Shown here: one piece after another, positions 25,981-35,389 of the stretch | How the letters are laid out: the number at the start of each line of letters is the position of its first letter | Position numbering within the stretch: position 1 is the stretch's first letter | From: Nitrosomonas sp. | Lineage (GTDB): Bacteria; Pseudomonadota; Gammaproteobacteria; Burkholderiales; Nitrosomonadaceae | Direction: 5' to 3' | Assembly (NCBI GenBank): GCA_021774195.1 | Contig: JAJFJJ010000059.1 | Span: forward strand, 1 to 56,226 | DNA length: 56,226 nucleotides | Made by a program: the position numbers and the translations under genes | The notes under the pieces: model-generated | The model's database searches: none | The model's input: the letters and a program-made list of their open reading frames with translations, nothing else | What the model was told of the DNA's origin: nothing

Positions 25981-27231
25981 ATGAGCAATATTCTAGATGT
26001 CTGGCTTCTTGGTAAAAAGGTGGGTGTTTTAGAGCAAGAGAGCGGGCGTATGCGCTTTTCCTATGAAGAAGGATACATTTCTAAATCCGAGTCCATGGCA
26101 TTGTCGGTATCAATGCCCGTACAGAAAGAGCATTACGAAGATGATATTACGCAGGCGTTTTTTTCAGGGTTACTGCCCGATGATTTGGTGCGCCATCGTT
26201 TGGCAAAATTACTTGGCGTCTCTGAAAAAAATTCATTTGGATTGCTGGAAGCTATTGGCGGTGAATGCGCAGGTGCCATAACAATTTTACCCGTTGGACA
26301 AGAGCTTACGCTAGAGAATGCTGATGATGTTATTGCTTTAGGTGAAGAAGGCGTTTTTGACATGCTTTCTACCTTGCGCCGCCGTCCGCTAATGGCGGGA
26401 GAGAATAATGTGCGCTTATCTTTGGCAGGAGCGCAAGATAAGGTTGCTGTGCGCATGGGCGTAAAGGGTGAAATCCTTCTTATGAGTGGTGGTGCACCGA
26501 CAACACATATCATCAAGCCACTAATAATCGGCGCGTATGACATCGTGGATAGTGTACATAATGAGCTGTTCTGTCTAAAGCTGGCCGCAGCAGTTGATTT
26601 GCCCACTGTACAGACGTCGATTAGGTATGCGAAGGAAGAGCCATATTTGTTCGTTAAACGTTATGATCGGACAAGGCAGGATGATCAGATTTTGCACATT
26701 CATCAGGAGGATTTTTGTCAGGCATTGAATGTGCCGCCAGAACATAAATATGAGAACGAAGGCGGCCCGGCAATGGAGCAGTCTTTCGGAGTTTTACAAG
26801 CGCATAGTATTCGGCCTGCACAAGATCGGATGGTGTTCATGCGTCTTGCTATATTTAATTTCTTGATTGGGAATGCAGATGCACACGGAAAAAATTTCTC
26901 TTTGCTTTATCAAGAAGGAAAGCCTTCTCTTGCCCCTGCATACGATTTGTTTTCGACTGCTATTTATCCGAATTTAGCATCCAAAATGGCAATGAAAATT
27001 GGCGGTAAATATAATCCAAATCATGTGTTTTTACGGCACTGGATGAAACTTGTGCCAAATACTGCGCTTGCACAGAAGGTGCTTAAAAAGGAGATTGAAG
27101 CGCTTTGTAGCAAAATATTAGAAAAAGTTCTGGAAGTAAAATCAGAGCTTGAAAGAAATGATGTGAAATCTAAAATTTATGATCAGATAATTGCCGTTAT
27201 CAAAAAGCGATGCGATCAAATTCAGATGTAG
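25981..27231 (+). CDS. HipA-like serine/threonine kinase toxin
   Basis: 416 residues with the N-terminal HipA_N subdomain and a kinase core. RLSLAGAQDK holds Ser147, the equivalent of the autophosphorylated Ser150 of E. coli HipA; THIIKP, VKRYDR, the catalytic GNADAHGKNFS (Asp300, Asn305) and the DFG-like APAYDLF (Asp322) are all intact, so it looks active. HipA toxins phosphorylate aminoacyl-tRNA synthetases and induce dormancy. It is paired with the HTH antitoxin just upstream. Confidence 0.92.
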   Translation: MSNILDVWLLGKKVGVLEQESGRMRFSYEEGYISKSESMALSVSMPVQKEHYEDDITQAFFSGLLPDDLVRHRLAKLLGVSEKNSFGLLEAIGGECAGAITILPVGQELTLENADDVIALGEEGVFDMLSTLRRRPLMAGENNVRLSLAGAQDKVAVRMGVKGEILLMSGGAPTTHIIKPLIIGAYDIVDSVHNELFCLKLAAAVDLPTVQTSIRYAKEEPYLFVKRYDRTRQDDQILHIHQEDFCQALNVPPEHKYENEGGPAMEQSFGVLQAHSIRPAQDRMVFMRLAIFNFLIGNADAHGKNFSLLYQEGKPSLAPAYDLFSTAIYPNLASKMAMKIGGKYNPNHVFLRHWMKLVPNTALAQKVLKKEIEALCSKILEKVLEVKSELERNDVKSKIYDQIIAVIKKRCDQIQM

Positions 27232-27333
27232 GCAGCAACAAGGAAAACGTTTTATCAATATTTTGTAACTGACCTATAGGGATCCATTACATCATCATTA
27301 AACAGCCTATTTCTCAACGTCACAACGTCAACG

Positions 27334-27365
27334 GGGTCTAGATTCGTAGGCTACTATATAGACCC
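27334..27365. repeat. Short hairpin between hipA and the glycosyltransferase
   Basis: GGGTCTA (27334-27340) and TAGACCC (27359-27365) can pair around 18 bases. No T-run follows. The 242-bp gap 27232-27473 holds nothing else I recognise; it may be scar DNA between two acquired pieces. Confidence 0.35.
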
Positions 27366-27473
27366 GATCCCAGCGCGTTCGGTGATTATTTGAAGTGACC
27401 AACAAGCGAAGCGCGTTAGGCAATTTGCAAGCTAACTCAGAATTTTGAACGCCCTCTATTACTCTTAACAATT

Positions 27474-28958
27474 ATGACGACACAATACATTGCAAACAAG
27501 TTACCAATAATTATCGTTACATTTATTTTAATAATTATTGGCTTAACTAAAAGTTCCTTTATTCTTGGGGGTGATCAATCATTATTCGTAATGATTGCCC
27601 AAATGTTAGATTCTGGAAAAATCTTATACAAAGATATATTCGATTATAAACAACCGGGCATTTATTTATTTTACTTGATTGCAGGAAAAACTTTAGGCTG
27701 GAGTGATATCGGCATTCATTTATTTGAATTGGGATATTGGGTTCTTTTTTCCCTTATTCTGTTTTCTCTAATAAGAAAGAATTCGCTGTTTCGCGCCGAA
27801 TATTTTAACAGTCTTCTGCCATTGTTTATTGTCGGTGTTTATTACTGTAATGCAAATGTTATCCATTTAACTCAATTAGAAATGATAATTAGTTTCCCTT
27901 TATTTCTTATTGTATGGTTATTGGACAGAGCATATAAAGCGGAAAACGGATTGTTTATTACTTATTTAGTAATAGGTATCTTGATAAGCATTGTTTTATT
28001 AAGCAAACTAATTTTCAGTCCCATAATTTTTTCTTTTCTCCTGATACATTTTATATTCAGCCTAAAAAGCAAAAACATAAAATATATTATTACCAAACAG
28101 ATATTTCCACTATTTATAGGATTTACAATACCAACATCGATTTTTTTATTCTACATTTTCACTCATAACATCGAAAATTTAGTTCTAAATATTTTTTTAA
28201 TAATACCAACGAATGTTATAGGCCTAGATGATCAAGTTGATCCGAATAGATTATTTTCATCGATCAAGTGGATAGGTAAAAGGATGGCTGTATTCCTATT
28301 ACTTTCTGTAATCGGGGTATTACTTATTTTTAAAAAAGAATCTCACTTCCTTAGTCTAATCCTATCGTGGGCTGTTGTAGGATTTTTAGTAGTACTAATG
28401 CAAAAGACTTCATGGTGGTCATATCATCTACAATTATTGTACGTTCCAATTGCTATTTTTGCTGCATTAGGTTTAGATTTTATTTTGTACCACTTACTGC
28501 TAAATATAAAACCAAAAACACAGCTAATAAGAGTCTCCCTAATCGTTACAATATTTGCGCTTGTTTTTAATAATCAGCTAAATAGCTTCTGGGGAATTAC
28601 TGTTAAAACGACTTCCGAATTAAAACCTGATTATGCCAAAAATGATGTTGCAAACCTACTTACCGTTCTAAAAGAAGAGGATACAATTTTTGTCTGTGGA
28701 AACCCAAGAATCTACCTGCTTGCATCTCAACTGCCTGAATTAAGTACTAATGGTTGGATATTGGAATATTATTTAGACTATCAATGGGAAGCATTTTATG
28801 ATGAATTTAAAATTAAGCCTCCTACATATCTCTATGTAAGTAACCGATATGACAAACTCATTGAATCAAAAAGTAACAAGCTTTGGGAATTAATCATCAA
28901 TGACTATTCCGAGTACGACTCTGTCGAAAAGGGGAAATGGTATAAGAAAATTTCTTAA
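27474..28958 (+). CDS. GT-C (family 39-like) membrane glycosyltransferase
   Basis: 494 residues, about eleven membrane segments. The first periplasmic loop has GGDQSLFVMIAQML (Asp34) and YKDIFDYKQPGIYLFY (Asp57), the acidic pair typical of ArnT/PMT-like enzymes that use polyprenyl-phosphate sugars. The acceptor is unknown; lipid, protein or exopolysaccharide are all possible. The gene is far more AT-rich than its neighbours and has no operon partner, which suggests recent transfer. Confidence 0.8.
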   Translation: MTTQYIANKLPIIIVTFILIIIGLTKSSFILGGDQSLFVMIAQMLDSGKILYKDIFDYKQPGIYLFYLIAGKTLGWSDIGIHLFELGYWVLFSLILFSLIRKNSLFRAEYFNSLLPLFIVGVYYCNANVIHLTQLEMIISFPLFLIVWLLDRAYKAENGLFITYLVIGILISIVLLSKLIFSPIIFSFLLIHFIFSLKSKNIKYIITKQIFPLFIGFTIPTSIFLFYIFTHNIENLVLNIFLIIPTNVIGLDDQVDPNRLFSSIKWIGKRMAVFLLLSVIGVLLIFKKESHFLSLILSWAVVGFLVVLMQKTSWWSYHLQLLYVPIAIFAALGLDFILYHLLLNIKPKTQLIRVSLIVTIFALVFNNQLNSFWGITVKTTSELKPDYAKNDVANLLTVLKEEDTIFVCGNPRIYLLASQLPELSTNGWILEYYLDYQWEAFYDEFKIKPPTYLYVSNRYDKLIESKSNKLWELIINDYSEYDSVEKGKWYKKIS

Positions 28959-29219
28959 CGTGGCGCAAATTATAGGCAAAATTACAGATTTTTGAGCCTA
29001 CAGGGAGGTGAATTCACCTGTTGCTATTTGCTTATCCTCACCGAGCGGCAGAGGCCGAAAGTTTCCGACTGCGAAATACTTGTACCCTCGGAACCAGAAA
29101 TAAGTAATATGTTTCCAGAATTTGCAAGTTCGTCACTTTTTCTTCATAACTCATTGATTATTCGTTTACACAGTTTTTTTTAACATCGGGCTATTCACCC
29201 CATTATTTTATATGTAAAG
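28959..29219. other. Gene-free DNA with a 14-bp palindrome
   Basis: Part of a 495-bp gap (28959-29453). AGGTGAATTCACCT at 29006-29019 is a perfect palindrome. The 63-codon plus frame at 28992-29183 shows no family resemblance or start signal. The rest of the gap is taken by the palindromic element at 29220-29361 and an imperfect inverted repeat at 29365-29438. Confidence 0.5.
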
Positions 29220-29361
29220 GTAACTATTCAGTGTATTGCGGTAACTGTTCTGATTGCCCCTAGAATTCATCAGTTCAAGGCGCAAAATGTGAGTTTACAG
29301 GTGTAAATGATCATTTTGTAACGCAGGAATGGTGAATTCTAGGGGTAAGCTGAATAGTTAC
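29220..29361. mobile_element. MITE, GTAACTATTCAG family, copy with perfect 8-bp target duplication
   Basis: 142 bp with terminal inverted repeats GTAACTATTCAG (29220-29231) and CTGAATAGTTAC (29350-29361) and inner arms CCCCTAGAATTCA/TGAATTCTAGGGG. It is flanked on both sides by ATGTAAAG (29212-29219 and 29362-29369), an exact target-site duplication, so it moved here by transposition. It has no ORF, hence non-autonomous. The left end carries a second, internal GTAACTGTTCTG near-copy of the terminus. Confidence 0.88.
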
Positions 29362-29364
29362 ATG

Positions 29365-29438
29365 TAAAGTATCATAAGCAATGCCATATGTTACATTTGA
29401 ACATAAAAGTATCATATAAATTGCTATGTGATACTTTC
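29365..29438. repeat. Imperfect inverted repeat downstream of the fic remnant
   Basis: AAAGTATCATAAGCAAT (29365-29381) pairs with ATTGCTATGTGATACTTT (29421-29438) with small gaps. ACTTTCC/GGAAAGT (29434-29451) forms a second hairpin. Its first bases coincide with the MITE target duplication, so the MITE landed at its edge. Confidence 0.45.
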
Positions 29439-29453
29439 CGTTCGGAAAGTAAG

Positions 29454-30106
29454 TTAACCAAACAATGTCAAATATCGTCTAAATACATACATTCTGTTTC
29501 GTTGGAAACCCGTAATTTCCTCTAACATGCCCAGCTCAACAAACTGTCCGACTAGTCCATTTGCCGCCTTATGCGTAAGGCCCAACAACGTAGAAACATC
29601 ATTTACAGAGACAACGGGTTTACCATACAGAGCGACAAGCAAGGCCCGGGCATTCTCTGCGCGTTTACCTAACGTTACCATCTTACTTTCAAGTTCATTA
29701 CGCAAAACCAAAATAGCCTGAAACGTCTGCTTACCATTCTCCGCAGTTTCTATCACAGCCGTAAGGAAGAATTTCACCCAATGCGCCAAATCACTAGTAC
29801 TCCTTACGCTAGTTAATGCGTCATAATAATTACCACGATGCTGCTCAAGAAAATCAGACAGATACAAAGTAATGAGTAAGCGCCCAATTCGACCATTACC
29901 ATCTAGAAAAGGATGAATTGTTTCAAACTGATAGTGACTAATGGCAATCTTGATCAAATCCGGCACAAAAATCGATTCATTATGCCAAAACTTTTCAAGG
30001 TCACTCATCAGCTCGGCAACATCATTGATGGAATGTCTTAAATGCTTCCCTTCAATAGCAGGGTGCTGGCGGACAGAATTTGATTTAAACTCGATTAAAA
30101 GAAATA
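29454..30106 (-). pseudogene. 5'-truncated Fic family gene
   Basis: The first ATG (30008) gives 184 residues with the intact Fic core HPFLDGNGRIGR preceded by the IAISHYQFETIHPF helix, and a C-terminal winged helix (VSVNDVSTLLGLTHKAANGLV, in part). Fic proteins transfer AMP or other nucleotides to target hydroxyls. The same frame stays open upstream through QHPAIEGKHLRH and FKSNSV to about 30106, then runs into a repeat end. The normal N-terminal ~150 residues are missing, so I treat it as a remnant, though a short active product cannot be excluded. Confidence 0.75.
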
Positions 30107-30129
30107 AGCGATCAACTGAGGATTTTAGG
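30107..30129 (-). repeat. Repeat end at the break point of fic
   Basis: The minus strand reads CCTAAAATCCTCAGTTGATCGCT in two parts (CCTAAAATCCTCAG then TTGATCGCT). It matches 22 of 23 bases of the left end of the element at 32974-33206. It sits exactly where the Fic similarity stops. Confidence 0.65.
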
Positions 30130-30279
30130 ATAAAACACAGACAATACCTATACTAAGCACTACACTCATTTGTGAGATTTAGCGAAATTATAAGAAACAA
30201 AATGGAACAGTATGGAACTCATAAACAGTTGAATATATGACCTATATATCAACAAATAACAAGATTAGCTGAAATTATA

Positions 30280-32880
30280 ATGAATAAAGAAAGCAAACAC
30301 ACACCGATGATGCAGCAGTATTTGCGCCTTAAAGCACAGCATCCTGATATGTTGATGTTTTATCGCATGGGTGATTTCTATGAATTGTTTTTTGAGGATG
30401 CGGTAAAAGCGGCTAAGCTGTTAGGGATTACGCTAACCAAACGCGGCTCATCTGCCGGTGAGCCGATAAAAATGGCGGGGGTTCCGTATCATGCCGCTGA
30501 ACAGTATTTGGCTAAATTAGTTAAACTGGGTGAATCGGTTGTCATTTGTGAGCAAGTAGGGGACCCGGCCACCAGCAAAGGGCCTGTTGAACGTCAAGTA
30601 GCGCGCATTATTACACCGGGCACATTAACCGATGCCGCGTTACTGGAAGATAAACGTGACTGTATTTTGCTGGCTTTATTCGTGCAAGAATCAACATTGG
30701 GACTCGCATGGCTGAATCTCGCAGCAGGTCAATTGCGCGTGATGGAGACAACTCCCGGCAATCTGATCAGTGAACTGGAGCGCCTACAACCAGCCGAGAT
30801 CCTGGTGCCGGAAACACTGTCTCTTGAGCAATTAAGTGATTTCCCGGCACTAAAACGGTTACCCATATGGCAATTTGAGCAAGATAGTGCAATCAGCAAT
30901 TTAACTCGGGAACTTGAGACACATGATTTGTCCGGGTTTGGCTGCGCTGATTTATTAACGGCATTATGTGCCGCCGGGGCACTGCTTGAATACACCCGGT
31001 TAACACAAGGTGCGGCAGGCGTTCATGTGACGTCACTTCAAGCCGAACATGACCGTGTTTATGTGCGGATGGATGCTGCTACACGCCGTAACCTGGAGAT
31101 ATCGGAAACCATACGCGGGGAACGCTCACCGACCTTGCTGTCATTACTGGATACTTGCGCCACCAATATGGGCAGCCGCTTGTTACAACATTGGTTGCAT
31201 CACCCATTGCGCGATCATGATGCAATACAACAACGGCTTAGCAGTGTCGATGCATTAATCGGGGAAAATCGAGAAAAGAGCTACGTTGCAGCACATGACA
31301 GTTTGAAACAGGTTGCTGATATTGAAAGAATCACCGCACGTATTGCATTAAAGTCAGCCCGTCCCAGGGACTTGTCCAGTTTGCGAGACAGTTTATTGCA
31401 ACTGCCCGAAGTAATCAATGCGATTACGAGCTGCCAAAGCAAAAAGATCCAGCAGTTAATTCAAATGATGCAACCTGACACTGCGTTAGTTAATTTGTTG
31501 CAAGAATCCTTACTTGAAGAACCGAGTGTGTTGCTGCGAGAAGGCAATGTCATTGCAGATAACTATGACGCCGAGCTTGATGAATTACGCGCTTTACAAA
31601 ACAATTGTGGTGAATTTTTATTGCAATTGGAAACTCGTGAAAGGGAACGCACGGGTATTCCGACGCTTAAGGTTGAATATAACCGGGTACATGGGTTTTA
31701 TATCGAGATCACGCATGCACACAGCGACAAAGTTCCTGACGATTATCGTCGCAGACAAACACTGAAGAGTGCGGAGCGCTACATCACACCGGAATTGAAA
31801 AGCTTTGAGGATAAGGCTTTGGCCGCTAAAGACCGCGCTTTGGCACGGGAAAAATATTTATATGAGTCGTTAATCAATAGCCTTCTGGCTTGCATTCAGT
31901 CTTTACAGCAAATTGCCTCCAGTGTCGCTGAATTAGATGTTTTATGTGCATTCGCAGAAAGAGCGAATACGCTCAATTTTTCTGCGCCCGTTTTATCGGA
32001 TGAACCGATTATTAAAATTGATACCGGGCGTCATCCTGTGGTCGAGGACCAAGTCGAAAATTTTATTGCCAATGATGTACAACTGGGCAATAGTTATCCC
32101 CATAACCGACAAATGTTGATTATTACTGGCCCCAACATGGGTGGAAAATCCACATTTATGCGCCAAGTTGCATTAATCGCCTTACTGGCTCATTGTGGCA
32201 GCTTTGTACCAGCAACCAGCGTACAAATAGGGGAACTTGATCAGATCTTTACCCGTATTGGCGCCGCAGATGATCTGGCTGGAGGACGCTCAACATTTAT
32301 GGTCGAAATGACGGAAACGGCCAATATCCTACATAACGCCACAACAAAAAGCCTGGTATTGATGGATGAAGTCGGGCGAGGCACTTCGACCTTTGATGGT
32401 TTGGCTTTAGCTTTTGCCATTGCACGGCAATTAGCGGAAAAAAATCAAAGTTACACACTGTTTGCCACACATTATTTTGAATTAACCAAACTGGCCGAAA
32501 CCTATGGGCAGATCCACAATGTTCATCTGGATGCAGTGGAATATAAAAACCGGATTGTGTTTATGCACAAGGTCTCTGAAGGTCCTGCCAGTCAAAGCTA
32601 CGGACTACAAGTCGCCGCTCTAGCTGGAGTACCAGGGCCTGTAATCAAGCTGGCCCGGAAGCATTTAAAAAAGTTAGAACAGGATAGTCTCAAAGAGAAA
32701 GCACAATTGGACTTATTTGCTGATGCGCCAAATATTGACATTGAAGAACAAGAACAGATGGTACGAGAACACCCTGTCATGACAATACTAGATAGCATAT
32801 CGCCTGACGATCTTAGTCCAAGGGAAGCATTAGAGCAGCTTTATCGGCTTAAAAAAACTGCTGATGACAATAACGATTAG
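30280..32880 (+). CDS. mutS: DNA mismatch repair protein MutS
   Basis: 866 residues, standard length. The mismatch-binding [15 protein letters not shown] (Phe-x-Glu) is at the N-terminus; the ATPase has GPNMGGKST, the [14 protein letters not shown] motif and [15 protein letters not shown]. The C-terminal helices end [14 protein letters not shown]. It finds base mismatches and recruits MutL. Stands alone; flanked by a truncated gene and a repeat element, so the locus borders the accessory stretch. Confidence 0.97.
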   Translation: MNKESKHTPMMQQYLRLKAQHPDMLMFYRMGDFYELFFEDAVKAAKLLGITLTKRGSSAGEPIKMAGVPYHAAEQYLAKLVKLGESVVICEQVGDPATSKGPVERQVARIITPGTLTDAALLEDKRDCILLALFVQESTLGLAWLNLAAGQLRVMETTPGNLISELERLQPAEILVPETLSLEQLSDFPALKRLPIWQFEQDSAISNLTRELETHDLSGFGCADLLTALCAAGALLEYTRLTQGAAGVHVTSLQAEHDRVYVRMDAATRRNLEISETIRGERSPTLLSLLDTCATNMGSRLLQHWLHHPLRDHDAIQQRLSSVDALIGENREKSYVAAHDSLKQVADIERITARIALKSARPRDLSSLRDSLLQLPEVINAITSCQSKKIQQLIQMMQPDTALVNLLQESLLEEPSVLLREGNVIADNYDAELDELRALQNNCGEFLLQLETRERERTGIPTLKVEYNRVHGFYIEITHAHSDKVPDDYRRRQTLKSAERYITPELKSFEDKALAAKDRALAREKYLYESLINSLLACIQSLQQIASSVAELDVLCAFAERANTLNFSAPVLSDEPIIKIDTGRHPVVEDQVENFIANDVQLGNSYPHNRQMLIITGPNMGGKSTFMRQVALIALLAHCGSFVPATSVQIGELDQIFTRIGAADDLAGGRSTFMVEMTETANILHNATTKSLVLMDEVGRGTSTFDGLALAFAIARQLAEKNQSYTLFATHYFELTKLAETYGQIHNVHLDAVEYKNRIVFMHKVSEGPASQSYGLQVAALAGVPGPVIKLARKHLKKLEQDSLKEKAQLDLFADAPNIDIEEQEQMVREHPVMTILDSISPDDLSPREALEQLYRLKKTADDNND

Positions 32881-32973
32881 CTTGTAAGCCTTATACTTAT
32901 TAGCTTTTAGTAATTTTTATGAAATGGTGTTTGTACTTACGGCTAGGCTTGTCAGTTTTTAACTTGCTTTGAA

Positions 32974-33206
32974 CCTAAATTCCTCAGTTGATCGCTACAA
33001 AAACAATCAACCTGATGAAATTACGAATAATATTTTAATATGATAGACACCATTTTAGTGAGCCTCGCTATGATGTTCATAGCACGCTATTGTTTCATTT
33101 TTGCTGTGTTGCAATTCGTTGTAATAACTCGTTATTACTCCTCATTGCGCCTTGCCAAAAAGAAACAATATCGCACTCTAGACACCACCCAATTGAGGAT
33201 TTTAGG
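32974..33206. mobile_element. 233-bp element with CCTAAA...TTTAGG ends
   Basis: Left end CCTAAATTCCTCAGTTG (32974-32990) and right end CAATTGAGGATTTTAGG (33190-33206) are inverted with two mismatches. TTGAA flanks both sides (32969-32973, 33207-33211), a probable 5-bp target duplication. No ORF of note inside. The interior contains TCGTTGTAATAACTCG and looks like compacted transposon DNA. It lies between mutS and the B12-sensor operon. Confidence 0.65.
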
Positions 33207-33246
33207 TTGAATTAAACGTACATATTCTCTATACCGCAGAATACCT

Positions 33247-33302
33247 GCGTTTACAGTCGCGTAAACGCCCAGTTCAATACCGGCCCATATAATCTGTATA
33301 AT
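33247..33302 (+). promoter_or_regulatory. Palindromic operator and promoter of the B12-sensor/GGDEF operon
   Basis: GCGTTTAC-AGTCGC-GTAAACGC (33247-33268) is a perfect 8+8 palindrome. Five bases on, TTCAAT (33273-33278) and TATAAT (33297-33302), 18 bases apart, form a likely promoter; a second TATAAT is at 33288. The position just upstream of -35 suits an activator or repressor site. Confidence 0.6.
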
Positions 33303-33345
33303 ATGTAACAAGTTGTTTCAATTTGCTTTAAAGGGGAATATTCGA

Positions 33346-34404
33346 ATGCTTAATAAAGATAGCTTAGAAAAATTCATTTGTCTTCATGAAGCAGCAACAG
33401 AATCAGTATACACCCAGCTTTCTGAGGAATTAGGATCGGCTTATTCAGCGGACGAATTTAATTGCCGAATGGATGTCGATTTCACATTACACCTGGTACG
33501 ATCTGTTCTTGAATTTAATATTTTACAACCGTTTATTGATTATCTGCATTGGCTCTCGAATGTGTATACAACAAGAGGCCTTTCTGAAAAACACCTTCGG
33601 CTATTACTTGATTATGCGTCGGAATTCTACCTTACGCATATCCCTGGCTTGCCGGGCTCGGAAATCTCAAAAGTTTTCCTTATGGGTAAAACAAGCTTGT
33701 CTCATTTAGCTGACCCACAGAAAACAAATGAGGTTGACTTAAAAATGCCTTCCGCTTGGAAAGAAAGTGAGGCGTTTAAAACTGCGCTATTATGTGGCGA
33801 CAGCCAACGTGCTCAAGAATTGTTTGATTCTTGTATACAAGGGGACACAAGTATTTTGGATGTTGAGCTACACTTAGTCCAGCCAGCGCTTTATCAGATA
33901 GGCAGGGATTGGCAAGCAAATATCATTTCTGTCGCTCAAGAGCATCTGGCAACATCCACTGCCATAACAGTTATGGCCCATGCATTCTCAATGACTGAAC
34001 CCGTTATGCCAAATGGGAAAAAAGCGCTGTTTGCCTGTGTACAAGGCAATGAGCATGATGTTGGTCTACGCATCGTTGCTGATGCTTTTGAATTACGTGG
34101 CTGGGAAGTTACTTTATTAGGCGCAAACACTTTAGCTGATGACTTAATTGAACAAGTATTATCCATATGCCCTGACTTGGTTGGTCTTTCACTTGCTTTT
34201 CCTCATCACTTGCAAATTGTTCACAATACTATTGCTCAGTTACGTAAACAATTGGGACATAATTGTCCTGCAATAATGGTTGGTGGCCTTGCTGTTAATG
34301 CTTATGAGCAAGTTACACCAATTTTGGGTGCTGATGTTGCCGCAGTAGATGCTAACGATGCAGTCTACAAAAGTGAACTTCCTGATGAGCCAATTAAACA
34401 CTAA
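33346..34404 (+). CDS. Stand-alone cobalamin-binding sensor with CarH-like cap
   Basis: 352 residues. Residues ~1-125 are helical and of no family I can name. Residues ~140-215 form a B12-binding cap domain with W189-x9-E199-H200 (DWQANIISVAQEH), the cap motif of CarH/LitR adenosylcobalamin photoreceptors. Residues ~225-340 are a Rossmann B12 domain with NEHDVG (His237 is the lower-ligand candidate; the usual Asp/Glu of DxHxxG is Asn235), SLAFPHH and MVGGLAV. There is no MerR-type DNA-binding domain. AAAGGGG precedes the ATG at 33346. Its end overlaps the GGDEF gene by 20 bases, so the two are translated together. Confidence 0.85.
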   Translation: MLNKDSLEKFICLHEAATESVYTQLSEELGSAYSADEFNCRMDVDFTLHLVRSVLEFNILQPFIDYLHWLSNVYTTRGLSEKHLRLLLDYASEFYLTHIPGLPGSEISKVFLMGKTSLSHLADPQKTNEVDLKMPSAWKESEAFKTALLCGDSQRAQELFDSCIQGDTSILDVELHLVQPALYQIGRDWQANIISVAQEHLATSTAITVMAHAFSMTEPVMPNGKKALFACVQGNEHDVGLRIVADAFELRGWEVTLLGANTLADDLIEQVLSICPDLVGLSLAFPHHLQIVHNTIAQLRKQLGHNCPAIMVGGLAVNAYEQVTPILGADVAAVDANDAVYKSELPDEPIKH

Positions 34405-35326
34405 TTCTGTTTTACCCGAATTCTTGCTTGATTTGCATGCTGTTGTTGCGGTTTATATATCAAATGAAGGCGATTTGATTGAGGCAAATGCCGGTTTTTA
34501 TAATCTTATACCGATAATATCTGAATACGACAACACATTAAATCTTAGAGAGTTTTTTATCCAACCAACATTTTCTGTTCTCACCTCGCAAACATCTAAT
34601 GAAAAAATTTCCTATAAAGGAATGCTAACACTTGGTAACCGCGTTGCTAAAACATACACTTTAAACGGTACATTTTATCGTAAAGGCTGTAATTGGCTCA
34701 TGATTGCTGAACATAATGTTGATGAGCTGGAGCAGCTACGCCTGCTTCTTTCTAATTTAAATCGTGACTTGGCACAAAAACAGCGCGATCTCTCGCGAGC
34801 TAATCGACAGTTAATACTGAAAAATAAACAAATTGAACAGCTCTCGCTGATAGATCCACTAACAGGGATTGGTAATCGCAGACAACTAGAGAAGACTTTA
34901 CATGCAGAAATAGAGCGAACTCGGCGTGAACATGGGGAATGCAGCCTGATTATGTGTGATATCGACAATTTCAAACTTATTAATGATAATTTTGGTCATG
35001 ACATGGGAGATAAAGTGCTGGAAAAATTTGGGGAGCTGATTTCACAGCATATAAGACCCTCAGATTTTTCAGCCAGATATGGCGGTGAAGAATTTATTAT
35101 TCTGATGCCGGGAGTCTCCACTGCTAAAGCAATGTTATCAGCAGAAAGATTGCGTTTAGCACTGAGTAAATTGCAAATTGACATGCTACCAAATAAAATA
35201 ACAGCTAGTTTTGGTGTTTCAGAACTAATTGCAGGAGACTCGCCAGAGACCTTTATCAAACGTGCCGATAGCGCAATGTATAAAGCTAAAAAAACAGGAA
35301 AAAATCGTGTAGAGAGTGCTCATTAG
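34385..35326 (+). CDS. Diguanylate cyclase (GGDEF) with N-terminal PAS-like domain
   Basis: 313 residues from the ATG at 34385. A PAS-like N-terminus (AVVAVYISNEGDLIEANAGF) is followed by a coiled coil (~110-155, rich in Leu, Gln and Arg) and a full GGDEF domain: DPLTGIGNRRQLE, MCDIDNFKLINDNFGHDMGD and the active site YGGEEF. It should make c-di-GMP. No clear RxxD inhibitory site is present. It overlaps the B12-sensor gene, which suggests that sensor feeds into this enzyme. Confidence 0.93.
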   Translation: MSQLNTNSVLPEFLLDLHAVVAVYISNEGDLIEANAGFYNLIPIISEYDNTLNLREFFIQPTFSVLTSQTSNEKISYKGMLTLGNRVAKTYTLNGTFYRKGCNWLMIAEHNVDELEQLRLLLSNLNRDLAQKQRDLSRANRQLILKNKQIEQLSLIDPLTGIGNRRQLEKTLHAEIERTRREHGECSLIMCDIDNFKLINDNFGHDMGDKVLEKFGELISQHIRPSDFSARYGGEEFIILMPGVSTAKAMLSAERLRLALSKLQIDMLPNKITASFGVSELIAGDSPETFIKRADSAMYKAKKTGKNRVESAH

Positions 35327-35375
35327 TCGTCCATAAAATAGAATCTTGTCAAAATGATTATTTGGAGACGACTAA
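35323..35375. repeat. Inverted repeat between the GGDEF gene and slyD
   Basis: TTAGTCGTC (35323-35331) and GACGACTAA (35367-35375) are perfect arms; the first includes the GGDEF stop codon. The pairing can extend a few bases inward. It lies between convergent genes and may act as a weak bidirectional terminator. Confidence 0.5.
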
Positions 35376-35389
35376 CAATATCTAGCGAA

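Noticed and set aside
28992..29183. 63-codon frame after the glycosyltransferase
   Set aside because: No family resemblance, no good start, and it lies among repeats.
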